Below, piece by piece: positions 1 to 6,130 of a stretch of 24,614 bases of DNA. The notes under the pieces were generated by a model. It did not search any database and had not been told where the DNA came from. It was given only the letters and a program-made list of their open reading frames with translations. This DNA comes from Bacteroidota bacterium. GTDB lineage: Bacteria > Bacteroidota > Bacteroidia > Bacteroidales > Bacteroidaceae. Within the stretch, counting starts at the first letter, position 1; every line of letters begins with the position of its first letter. The stretch spans positions 1-24,614 of the forward strand of contig JAEZKJ010000102.1 of NCBI GenBank assembly GCA_023415545.1, read 5' to 3'. Position numbers and translations under genes: made by a program.

Positions 1-84
1 ACTCACTTTAATCAACCAATCATTTTCAGATGATCAACCTTTTCACAATGTCATTACTGTGTCCCTCTCTCTTGAAAGCGGGTG

Positions 85-116
85 CAAAATTAGTGCTTTA
101 CAACATACAATCCAAA
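85..116 (-). promoter_or_regulatory. Leftward Bacteroidetes-type promoter
   Basis: On the minus strand a -33 element TTTG (plus-strand CAAA at 113-116) lies exactly 20 nt upstream of TAATTTTG (85-92), matching the Bacteroidetes consensus TTTG-N19-21-TAnnTTTG perfectly. The initially transcribed sequence continues TTTGCACCCGCTTT, nearly the same as that of the tRNA promoter at 1195-1224. The transcript would run leftward out of the window. No start codon with a long frame is evident in the 84 bases that follow, so the gene or RNA it serves lies outside. Confidence 0.7.
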
Positions 117-244
117 TTATCGGACAACTTTTTTTCGATGAAATGGGCAGGTTTTGCGCATTGAATGGGATAAGTAGTATGATGGACAGAGAGTTAAAGT
201 GAAGAAAAAAAATACATTATACGAGAAGTTTTATTGAAAAATGT

Positions 245-388
245 AGAACAGAGATTGAATTTGATTAAAAAAAAGATTTCAGAAGAAGAATATTTTTTCT
301 TCTTCCGTTCGATAAAGACTAAATATAATGTTGGAGTATAGTAGCAAGATTGGTTTATCATAGGAATTTGGGATTAGGGAAAAGGTTG
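245..388. repeat. Tandem repeat unit A (144 bp)
   Basis: First of three adjacent imperfect repeats. It begins AGAACAGAGATTGAATTTGA and ends AAAAGGTTG. It contains an inverted repeat, GAAGAAGAA (282-290) and TTCTTCTTC (297-305), with a 6-nt AT loop, followed by CGTTC and then by AATATAATGTTGGAGTA. Unit B starts with the same 22-nt block exactly 144 bases further on. No coding frame is credible here. Confidence 0.8.
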
Positions 389-525
389 AGAACAGAGATT
401 GAATTTGATTTAAAAAAAGATTTCAGGAGAAGAATATTTTTTTTCTTCCGTTCAATAGAGCCAAATATAATGTTGGAGTACGGCAGCAACACTTGTTTAT
501 AATAAAAATAAGGAATATGGGAAAA
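389..525. repeat. Tandem repeat unit B (137 bp)
   Basis: Second copy, strongly similar to unit A over roughly its first 115 bases. The opening block, the AAATATAATGTTGGAGTA block and the hairpin are all kept. The hairpin is reduced to GAAGAA (429-434) and TTCTTC (443-448). Its last third diverges from unit A and is shorter. Confidence 0.8.
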
Positions 526-665
526 AAGATTAAGATTGAAACAAAGGTAAAAAAATGATTTAAGAAGAAGAATTATATATCTTCTGTTCAAAAAGTATAG
601 ATTAATCTTGGGGATATAATAGCTAGAATGGCTTATAATAGGAATATTAGATTGAAAAAAGGTTG
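526..665. repeat. Degenerate tandem repeat unit C (about 140 bp)
   Basis: Third, more diverged copy. AGATTGAA recurs at 533-540, 137 bases after its place in unit B. A hairpin (AGAAG 566-570, CTTCT 581-585) and the following TGTTCAA sit in the same relative position, and the unit again ends AAAAAAGGTTG. The order of landmarks supports homology although many bases differ. A fourth start (GAGACTGAAA from about 665) fades out quickly. Confidence 0.6.
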
Positions 666-1190
666 AGACTGAAAAGAAATTTGAGATCGGAATAAAATTA
701 ATAGGTATAAATAGAATATAGATTTCAATACAATCCTGATTATAATAAAATGTACTGATCGTTAGAACGGAAAAGTTTTTAATATGAGTGAGGGATATGA
801 AAAGGATGATAGGTATATATAAAGTACCAAAGAATAAGAAGAGATTAATAATGTGAGAAAAATAATGGATTACCTTATGAGATTTTAAAAGAGGGAGGGA
901 ATATAAGTTAGAGCATTAATGAAAAGTATGGCTATAAAAACATAAAGCGAAGTTTATAAAACAAGAATTTTATCCGAAAAAGAAAATGCAAAAGAGAATA
1001 GGAAAGTTTTATTGAGAAAAGCCTTTAAAACCTATATTTATGTTACAAATTATAAGAGTTATTTATATTGACAGTATAAAAAGAATAAAATCCCTTTCGG
1101 GAAAGCACACAGCTGCATTTTTGTAAACAAATGTAAACAAACTCAATATTGCCTATTTTTTCTCTTAAAATTCGTAAAGAAAGTAAGGGA
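666..1190. other. AT-rich stretch without a gene
   Basis: No open frame here looks coding and I recognise no RNA gene. Visible items are a fading fourth repeat start at its left end, a short hairpin TCCC-TTTC-GGGA at 1091-1102, and a perfect 10-bp direct repeat TGTAAACAAA at 1122-1131 and 1132-1141, just upstream of the tRNA promoter. On the minus strand the short hairpin has a GAAA loop and is followed by a T-rich run, so it could be a weak leftward terminator. Confidence 0.5.
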
Positions 1191-1194
1191 GTAC

Positions 1195-1260
1195 TTGCAG
1201 TTTTAAAATTTTTCTCTACCTTTGCACTCGCTTTTGAAACGACAAAGCAAAGTTCTTTGA
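1195..1260 (+). promoter_or_regulatory. tRNA operon promoter and boxA-like leader
   Basis: TTG at 1195-1197, a 19-nt spacer and TACCTTTG at 1217-1224 match the Bacteroidetes -33/-7 consensus. The start of the leader reads TTTGCACTCGCTTTTGAAA. Just before the first tRNA, AAAGTTCTTTGAAAA (1250-1264) resembles the leader found before rRNA genes in this phylum and the boxA antitermination element. That comparison is from memory. The promoter is about 40 bases from tRNA-Asp and very probably drives all four tRNAs. Confidence 0.75.
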
Positions 1261-1265
1261 AAAAT

Positions 1266-1339
1266 GGTGCGTTAGTTCAGTTGGTTAGAATACATGCCTG
1301 TCACGCATGGGGTCACGGGTTCGAGTCCCGTACGCACCG
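1266..1339 (+). tRNA. tRNA-Asp(GTC)
   Basis: Cloverleaf seen by eye. The acceptor GGTGCGT (1266-1272) pairs with ACGCACC (1332-1338), with discriminator G1339. The anticodon stem CATGC/GCATG encloses the loop CTGTCAC, giving anticodon GTC at 1300-1302. The T loop reads TTCGAGT. CCA is not encoded. First of four tandem tRNA genes. Confidence 0.97.
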
Positions 1340-1354
1340 CATTTTAAATTAAAT

Positions 1355-1426
1355 GGTCCGTTCGTATATCGGTTAGTACTCAAGATTTTCATTCTTGCAA
1401 GGGGGGTTCGATTCCCCCACGGACTA
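1355..1426 (+). tRNA. tRNA-Glu(TTC)
   Basis: The acceptor GGTCCGT (1355-1361) pairs with ACGGACT (1419-1425), with a G-T wobble at the first position and discriminator A1426. The anticodon stem CAAGA/TCTTG encloses TTTTCAT, giving anticodon TTC at 1388-1390. The T stem is GGGGG/CCCCC. CCA is not encoded. It lies 15 bases after tRNA-Asp. Confidence 0.95.
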
Positions 1427-1434
1427 CTTAAATT

Positions 1435-1507
1435 GCGGAAATAGCTCAGTTGGTAGAGCATAACCTTGCCAAGGTTAGGGTCGCGAGTTCGAGTCTCGTT
1501 TTCCGCT
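1435..1507 (+). tRNA. tRNA-Gly(GCC)
   Basis: The acceptor GCGGAAA (1435-1441) pairs with TTTCCGC (1500-1506), with discriminator T1507. The anticodon stem TAACC/GGTTA encloses TTGCCAA, giving anticodon GCC at 1468-1470. D-loop AGTTGGTAGA and T-loop TTCGAGT are canonical. CCA is not encoded. It lies 8 bases after tRNA-Glu. Confidence 0.96.
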
Positions 1508-1519
1508 CACTCAAAACAA

Positions 1520-1593
1520 GCCTCTTTAGCTCAGTTGGCCAGAGCACGTGATTTGTAATCTCGGGGTCGTTGGTTCGAATCCGACAAGAGGCT
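1520..1593 (+). tRNA. tRNA-Thr(TGT)
   Basis: The acceptor GCCTCTT (1520-1526) pairs with AAGAGGC (1586-1592), with discriminator T1593. The anticodon is TGT at 1554-1556. The anticodon stem CGTGA/TCTCG carries one T-T mismatch, which I recall from other Bacteroidales tRNA-Thr genes, so it is not a sign of decay. CCA is not encoded. Last tRNA of the cluster. Confidence 0.94.
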
Positions 1594-2135
1594 CCCCCCG
1601 CAATATTCAAATCTTCCTTTTTAAGAATCATACTACATTTTCTACTTTTTATTACTAATACAAACTATATTTTGTATTTCCGATAATTTTCATTACTAAT
1701 AAATCGTGAATTATACTGAATTTCTAAGAAATGCTTTTGTATCATCTCGAAAATGTCCAACCACTTTTTTACTTCCAAAGTTTATTATTAGTAGGGCTCA
1801 CCCGATAATTAGTATGGTTTATAAATAATAATGTATTTTTGTTTTATGGACAATTCAACATTATTATCATTGGTAAGCTTAATGCTTCCTTCCAATATTC
1901 TAGTAGCTTTATAAAGAGACTAAATATAAAATTTTAGAAATAGAGTTTTCCCTTGAGTTGAAACACAGGAATCAACTTTTTAAAGTTTAGTTATTTATAT
2001 TTACTATACCCAATAAAATAGAAGAGCTACACTATTTATAAAAATAAAGAGTAAAAGAAATATTAAATCGACTTCATACATAATAAACGATGACGATTTT
2101 TTACTACTTTCGTAAAAGCTAAGAAAGATATTATA
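1594..2135. other. AT-rich gap between the tRNA cluster and dnaG
   Basis: No credible coding frame and no recognisable RNA gene. A weak hairpin AGTTGA (1956-1961) / TCAACT (1972-1977) followed by TTTT could end a rightward transcript, but it lies about 360 bases after the last tRNA. TACTTTCG at 2105-2112 matches the -7 consensus except for one base and lies about 23 bases before the dnaG start, so it is the best guess for the dnaG promoter. No good -33 element accompanies it. Confidence 0.4.
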
Positions 2136-4157
2136 ATGATAGATCAACCTACAGTAGATAGAATTATTGATGCAGCACAGATAGTAGATGTAGTATCTGA
2201 ATTTGTTAAGTTAAAAAAAAGAGGAGTAAACTATGTTGGACTATGTCCATTCCATGATGATAAAACACCCTCTTTTTATGTATCTCCATCAAAAAATCTT
2301 TGTAAATGCTTTTCTTGTGGGAAAGGAGGAAGTGCTGTACATTTTATAATGGAGCATGAACAACTCACTTATCCTAATGCATTGCGTTGGTTGGCTAAAA
2401 AATATAATATTGAGATTCAGGAGAGAGAACTTAGCGACGCACAAAAACAAGCTCAAAGTGATCGAGAAAGTCTTTTTGTTGTCAACGAATATGCAAAAGA
2501 TTATTTTGTAAACACTTTAAACAATCATATTGATGGAAAATCAATAGGAATGGCATATTTGAGAAGCAGAGGCATGCGAGATGATATAATTAAAAAGTTC
2601 CAGATAGGATATTCTACTCTAAGCCATGACGCATTATCAAAAGAGGCAGTAGCTAAAGGATATAAAAAAGAGTTTCTTGTAAAGAGCGGTTTATGTTATG
2701 AAAAAGAAGATGGTTCATTAAGAGACAGATTTTGGGGTAGAGTTATTTTTCCTGTTCATACTGTAACAGGTAAAGTTGTAGCTTTTGGAGGAAGAATATT
2801 AAACTCAGATTCTAAAGTAGCCAAATATGTAAACTCTCCCGAAAGTGAAATATATCATAAGAGCAATGAGCTTTATGGCATTTTCTTTGCTAAGCATTCA
2901 ATAATAAAGAATAACAAATGCTTTATGGTCGAGGGCTATATGGATGTTATATCAATGCATCAAAGTGGCATTGAAAATGTTGTTGCATCTTCAGGTACTG
3001 CTCTCACTCCAGGTCAGATAAGACTTATTCATCGATTCACCGACAATATTACGTTACTATATGATGGTGATGCTGCTGGTATAAAAGCTTCTATTAGAGG
3101 TATTGACCTTCTTCTTGCTGAAGGATTGAATGTAAGTGTTTTGCTTCTGCCCGAAAATGAAGACCCTGATAGTTTTTCAAAAAAGCACACTTCATCTGAG
3201 TTCCAAAAGTATATCAATGAGCATGAAGAGAATTTTATAAAGTTTAAAACTCATCTTTTACTTAAGGATGCCAAAGATGATCCTATAAAAAGAGCAGCCA
3301 TTATTGCAGATTTAGCAAAAAGCATCGGACTTATCCCTAATGACATTGTAAGATATGCATGCCTTAAAGAGTGCGCAACTATTTTGAATGTTGATGAAAG
3401 AGTCATCATGAATGAGATTAAAAAACATGTTGTTCAGCGAAAAGATAAACTCATTGAGGATGCATTCAATCAAAAAAACGGCATTAATAACTTAACCAAT
3501 AGTAATGAAAATATTGAAGGGGAAACTATTCAACAGGTAAGTGCTGTAAATGAGATACAATATCAATCTTACATACCGGAGATAGAGCGAGAAAAACTTT
3601 TGTTTTATCAAAAAGAGCAGATGTTAATTAAAACGCTTATCCGTTATGGCGAGAAGATTATGTGTATAATGGAAACAGAGGAGACTAAAGAGTATCCTAT
3701 GACTGTTATCGAGTATATTGCTTCCGATTTAAAACAGGATGAAATACAATTCCACAATCCTATTCATAGGAAAATATTAAGTGAAGCTTGTTCACATCTT
3801 CATGATAATGGTTTTGTAAGTGAAAAATACTTCCTTGGACATATTGATCCGGAGATAAGTAAGCTTGCTGCTGATATGATAAGTGATAGATACCAATTGA
3901 GTAAATATCATTCTAAATCACAAAAGATAGTTCAAGATGAGGATAGGTTATATGAACTTGTACCACATCTGATAACTGATTTTAAGTTTGCTATCCTTCA
4001 AGAGGAGATGAAACATACTCTGCAGGCATTAACAAAACCAGAAGTAGCTTCAGATAGCGAGAAGAGTTTAAAAATTATGGAGCACTATAAAGAGCTTAGT
4101 GAGCTACAGAAGATAATGGCAAAACGAGCTGGTGACCGTGTAATATTAAAGGCATAA
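2136..4157 (+). CDS. dnaG: DNA primase DnaG
   Basis: Makes the RNA primers for chromosome replication and works with the replicative helicase at the fork. The 673-residue product has the full bacterial primase layout. An N-terminal CHC2 zinc ribbon has likely ligands C37, H40, C58 and C61. The RNA-polymerase core carries the signature RFWGRVIFPV near residue 198. A TOPRIM fold holds E266 in VEGYMDV and D310/D312 in YDGDAAG, the metal-binding acidic residues. The C-terminal third is poorly conserved, as expected for the helicase-binding domain. The ATG start gives the zinc ribbon its usual position. The gene stands alone on the plus strand. Its last codons form one arm of a palindrome shared with convergent folE. 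Confidence 0.97.
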   Translation: MIDQPTVDRIIDAAQIVDVVSEFVKLKKRGVNYVGLCPFHDDKTPSFYVSPSKNLCKCFSCGKGGSAVHFIMEHEQLTYPNALRWLAKKYNIEIQERELSDAQKQAQSDRESLFVVNEYAKDYFVNTLNNHIDGKSIGMAYLRSRGMRDDIIKKFQIGYSTLSHDALSKEAVAKGYKKEFLVKSGLCYEKEDGSLRDRFWGRVIFPVHTVTGKVVAFGGRILNSDSKVAKYVNSPESEIYHKSNELYGIFFAKHSIIKNNKCFMVEGYMDVISMHQSGIENVVASSGTALTPGQIRLIHRFTDNITLLYDGDAAGIKASIRGIDLLLAEGLNVSVLLLPENEDPDSFSKKHTSSEFQKYINEHEENFIKFKTHLLLKDAKDDPIKRAAIIADLAKSIGLIPNDIVRYACLKECATILNVDERVIMNEIKKHVVQRKDKLIEDAFNQKNGINNLTNSNENIEGETIQQVSAVNEIQYQSYIPEIEREKLLFYQKEQMLIKTLIRYGEKIMCIMETEETKEYPMTVIEYIASDLKQDEIQFHNPIHRKILSEACSHLHDNGFVSEKYFLGHIDPEISKLAADMISDRYQLSKYHSKSQKIVQDEDRLYELVPHLITDFKFAILQEEMKHTLQALTKPEVASDSEKSLKIMEHYKELSELQKIMAKRAGDRVILKA

Positions 4158-4173
4158 CCTACGAGTTATGCCT
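4150..4173. terminator. Palindrome at the dnaG/folE convergent junction
   Basis: A 9-bp perfect inverted repeat, AGGCATAAC (4150-4158) and GTTATGCCT (4165-4173), has a 6-nt loop. It includes the dnaG stop TAA (4155-4157) and the folE stop (TAG on the minus strand, 4159-4161). There is no clear T-run on either side, so it is a plausible bidirectional stabilising or terminating hairpin rather than a classic intrinsic terminator. Confidence 0.55.
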
Positions 4174-4758
4174 AATTAGATTCATAAATTCTTCTCTTGT
4201 CTTAGCTTGGTTGAACACACCTGTAAAATCGGATGTAGTAGTAACAGAGTTCTGTTTTTCAACACCTCTCATCTGCATGCACATATGTTTTGCTTCAATA
4301 ACAACCATTACGCCTAATGGATTAAGAGTCTGCTGAATACACTCTTTTATCTGTAAAGTCATTCTCTCTTGCACTTGAAGTCTGTGTGAATAAACATCTA
4401 CTACCCTAGCAATCTTGCTTAATCCTGTTATATAACCATTAGGTATATAAGCAACATGTACTTTTCCATAAAAAGGGAGCATATGATGTTCGCAAAGCGA
4501 GAAGAAATCAATATCTTTTACTATTACCATCTGACTATATGGCTCCTGAAACTTTGCAGAATTTAAAATTGCATGAGGATCCTGAGCATATCCTCTAGTT
4601 AAAGTAAGCATTGCTTTGGCAACTCTTTCCGGCGTTTTAAGCAAACCTTCTCTCTCTACATCCTCACCTAATAATGAGATTATTCCCTTATAATTCTCCT
4701 TAAGAGTATTAACTTTTTCTTCAGACCATTCAGGGTGCAACAATTCATCCATAATCAC
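4159..4758 (-). CDS. folE: GTP cyclohydrolase I
   Basis: Converts GTP to 7,8-dihydroneopterin triphosphate, the first step of tetrahydrofolate synthesis and also of queuosine-type deazapurine routes. The 199-residue product carries the family landmarks EGLLKTPERVAKAM (37-50), SLCEHHMLPF (87-96) and HMCMQMRGV (158-166). C89, H92 and C160 are the expected zinc ligands. The usual start is uncertain: GTG at 4758 overlaps the stop of the preceding SPOR gene as GTGA, whereas ATG at 4752 lies just beyond that stop and would drop only two residues. Neither has a clear ribosome site. It is the last gene of the five-gene leftward operon and stops 1 bp from dnaG. Confidence 0.96.
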   Translation of the reverse strand: MIMDELLHPEWSEEKVNTLKENYKGIISLLGEDVEREGLLKTPERVAKAMLTLTRGYAQDPHAILNSAKFQEPYSQMVIVKDIDFFSLCEHHMLPFYGKVHVAYIPNGYITGLSKIARVVDVYSHRLQVQERMTLQIKECIQQTLNPLGVMVVIEAKHMCMQMRGVEKQNSVTTTSDFTGVFNQAKTREEFMNLIRHNS

Positions 4759-5291
4759 TCTATAGGTATATTAATCTGTTCTTTAACAATTGAAATCTCT
4801 TTAAATGCTCCTTTAGCCTTTATTTGACGCATTACGTAATCAGCTTCCTCTATACTACGGAAATCTCCTACGCGGCACAACCATCTTGGAGGCTGAAAAT
4901 AGGTATAAACAGGTAATTCTGGGAATTCTTCACGCGCCTTTTCAGCAATACTGTTTGCTTCATTGCGAGCAACTCTTGAATTATTTCCAACATAGATTTG
5001 TATTCTATATCCTCTGGCTTTTATAGTCTTCTGTTCTGTAACATTAAGAACTCTATTTTGTTGATTCTCCTGACCACTTACTGCTTTATTAGCATCATTA
5101 TTATCCTTACGAGTGACAACCTTTACCTGGCTGTTTCCTATAAGTGAGTTAATAATAGAGTCATGAATAATTGTGACTTCACCCTCACCCGTTTTTCTTG
5201 TATGCAGTTTTTCTACAATATTATTCTGTGAATAAACAGATGCAGATGATGCAAATAAAGCAAATGCTATGAATATATTTCTTAATCTCAT
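4755..5291 (-). CDS. Exported SPOR-domain protein
   Basis: A secreted protein likely to bind septal peptidoglycan. I place the start at ATG 5291, giving 178 residues that open with a clear signal peptide (MRLRNIFIAFALFASSASVYSQ). The frame is open further upstream into tpiA, but that extension lacks export character. Residues about 22-90 look unstructured and rich in Asn, Gln and Lys. Residues about 91-171 form a SPOR domain: YRIQIYVGN, ARNEANSIAEKA, VYTYFQPPRWLCRVGDF, then EADYVMRQIKAKGAF. SPOR domains bind glycan strands stripped of side peptides at division sites. The family role is established, but the role of this protein is inferred. It lies between tpiA and folE, separated from tpiA by a hairpin. 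Confidence 0.85.
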   Translation of the reverse strand: MRLRNIFIAFALFASSASVYSQNNIVEKLHTRKTGEGEVTIIHDSIINSLIGNSQVKVVTRKDNNDANKAVSGQENQQNRVLNVTEQKTIKARGYRIQIYVGNNSRVARNEANSIAEKAREEFPELPVYTYFQPPRWLCRVGDFRSIEEADYVMRQIKAKGAFKEISIVKEQINIPIE

Positions 5292-5300
5292 CTTGGTTAT

Positions 5301-5334
5301 TTTAAAGAGATAGGGATGTTGCAAGCAACACCCC
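5301..5334 (-). terminator. Hairpin between tpiA and the SPOR gene
   Basis: On the minus strand a near-perfect stem lies at 5313-5334: GGGGTGTTGC pairs with GCAACATCCC, with one G-U wobble. The pairing is complete only in the leftward transcript, because the same position is an A-C mismatch on the plus strand. It is followed by TATCTCTTTAAAAT. It lies in the 58-base gap just after the tpiA stop and could be a leaky terminator or a 3'-end stabiliser that lowers expression of the two downstream genes relative to tpiA. Confidence 0.5.
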
Positions 5335-5349
5335 TTATAAAATTTGTAA

Positions 5350-6105
5350 TTATTTGAAGGCGTCAATGATACCTTTGAAGTCAGCTACGTTAAGAGCAGC
5401 TCCACCGATAAGTCCACCATCAACATCAGGGTTAGCAAACAATTCTTTTGCATTTGAAGGTTTGCAGCTACCACCATAAAGGATAGAAGTGTTTTCAGCT
5501 ACTTCATTTCCATACTTATTAGCAATCAAAGAACGGATGAAAGCATGTATTTCTTGAGCTTGTTCAGCTGTAGCAGTCTTACCTGTACCGATAGCCCAAA
5601 CTGGTTCATAAGCAAGAACAACTTTAGAGAAATCTTCAGCAGAAAGAGAGAATACAGAAGCCAACTGAGCCTCTACTACTTCATTCTGTTTGTTAGCTTC
5701 ACGTTCCTCAAGCACTTCACCAATACAGAATATAGGAGTAAGATTATTAGCCAAAGCCAATTTAACTTTCTCATCAAGTATAGCTACAGTCTCGTGGTAG
5801 TAAGCACGACGTTCTGAGTGACCAAGGATTACATATTTAGCACCTGTAGAAGCAACCATTTCAGCAGAAACTTCACCGGTATATGCACCTGATACTTTGT
5901 CGGCACAGTTTTCTGCACCTACACCGATAATAGAGCTATCAACAATAGGAGTAACTGAAGCTAGATGAATGAATGGAGTACAGATAACAACATCACAATT
6001 TGGTTTGTCAGCTGTTAAAGCCTCATTCAATTCTTTAGCAAGAGCAATACCTTCATTAAGGTTTTTGTTCATTTTCCAGTTTCCTGCAACAATGTTCTTT
6101 CTCAT
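5350..6105 (-). CDS. tpiA: Triosephosphate isomerase
   Basis: Interconverts dihydroxyacetone phosphate and glyceraldehyde 3-phosphate in glycolysis and gluconeogenesis, in the cytosol. The 251-residue product has the normal family length. Active-site residues are all visible: N9 and K11 in AGNWKMN, H96 in ILGHSERR, E167 in AYEPVWAIGTGKTAT (the flexible loop follows), and the phosphate-binding segments LYGGSCKPSN (209-218) and GGLIGGAAL (230-238). It is the third gene of the leftward operon, 25 bp after the DoxX/MauE-like gene. The hairpin just after its stop may uncouple it from the SPOR and folE genes. Confidence 0.98.
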   Translation of the reverse strand: MRKNIVAGNWKMNKNLNEGIALAKELNEALTADKPNCDVVICTPFIHLASVTPIVDSSIIGVGAENCADKVSGAYTGEVSAEMVASTGAKYVILGHSERRAYYHETVAILDEKVKLALANNLTPIFCIGEVLEEREANKQNEVVEAQLASVFSLSAEDFSKVVLAYEPVWAIGTGKTATAEQAQEIHAFIRSLIANKYGNEVAENTSILYGGSCKPSNAKELFANPDVDGGLIGGAALNVADFKGIIDAFK

Positions 6106-6130
6106 TTTTTTCTATTTATTAAAGGGTTAA

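Noticed and set aside
358..591. Open frame of 77 codons on the minus strand
   Set aside because: It runs through repeat units A to C. Its product is low-complexity Leu/Lys/Phe/Asn sequence that repeats because the DNA does. There is no export or domain signal, and the units are not all multiples of three in length.
1091..1102. Strong terminator before the tRNA cluster
   Set aside because: The stem is only four base pairs, and no leftward gene needs it. I list it only as a visible hairpin.
1149..1352. Open frame of 67 codons over the tRNA-Asp gene
   Set aside because: It crosses the promoter and the whole tRNA, which explains the sequence fully.
1547..1563. tRNA-Thr as a decaying gene because of a T-T mismatch in the anticodon stem
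   Set aside because: All other stems, loops and the anticodon are intact. I recall the same mismatch in other Bacteroidales tRNA-Thr genes.
1834..1841. TATTTTTG as a promoter
   Set aside because: A match is expected by chance in DNA this AT-rich. No -33 element is seen, and it lies about 300 bases before dnaG with no gene in between.
5292..5366. N-terminal extension of the SPOR protein into tpiA
   Set aside because: The extension overlaps tpiA and the inter-gene hairpin and would bury a clear signal peptide. ATG 5291 is better.
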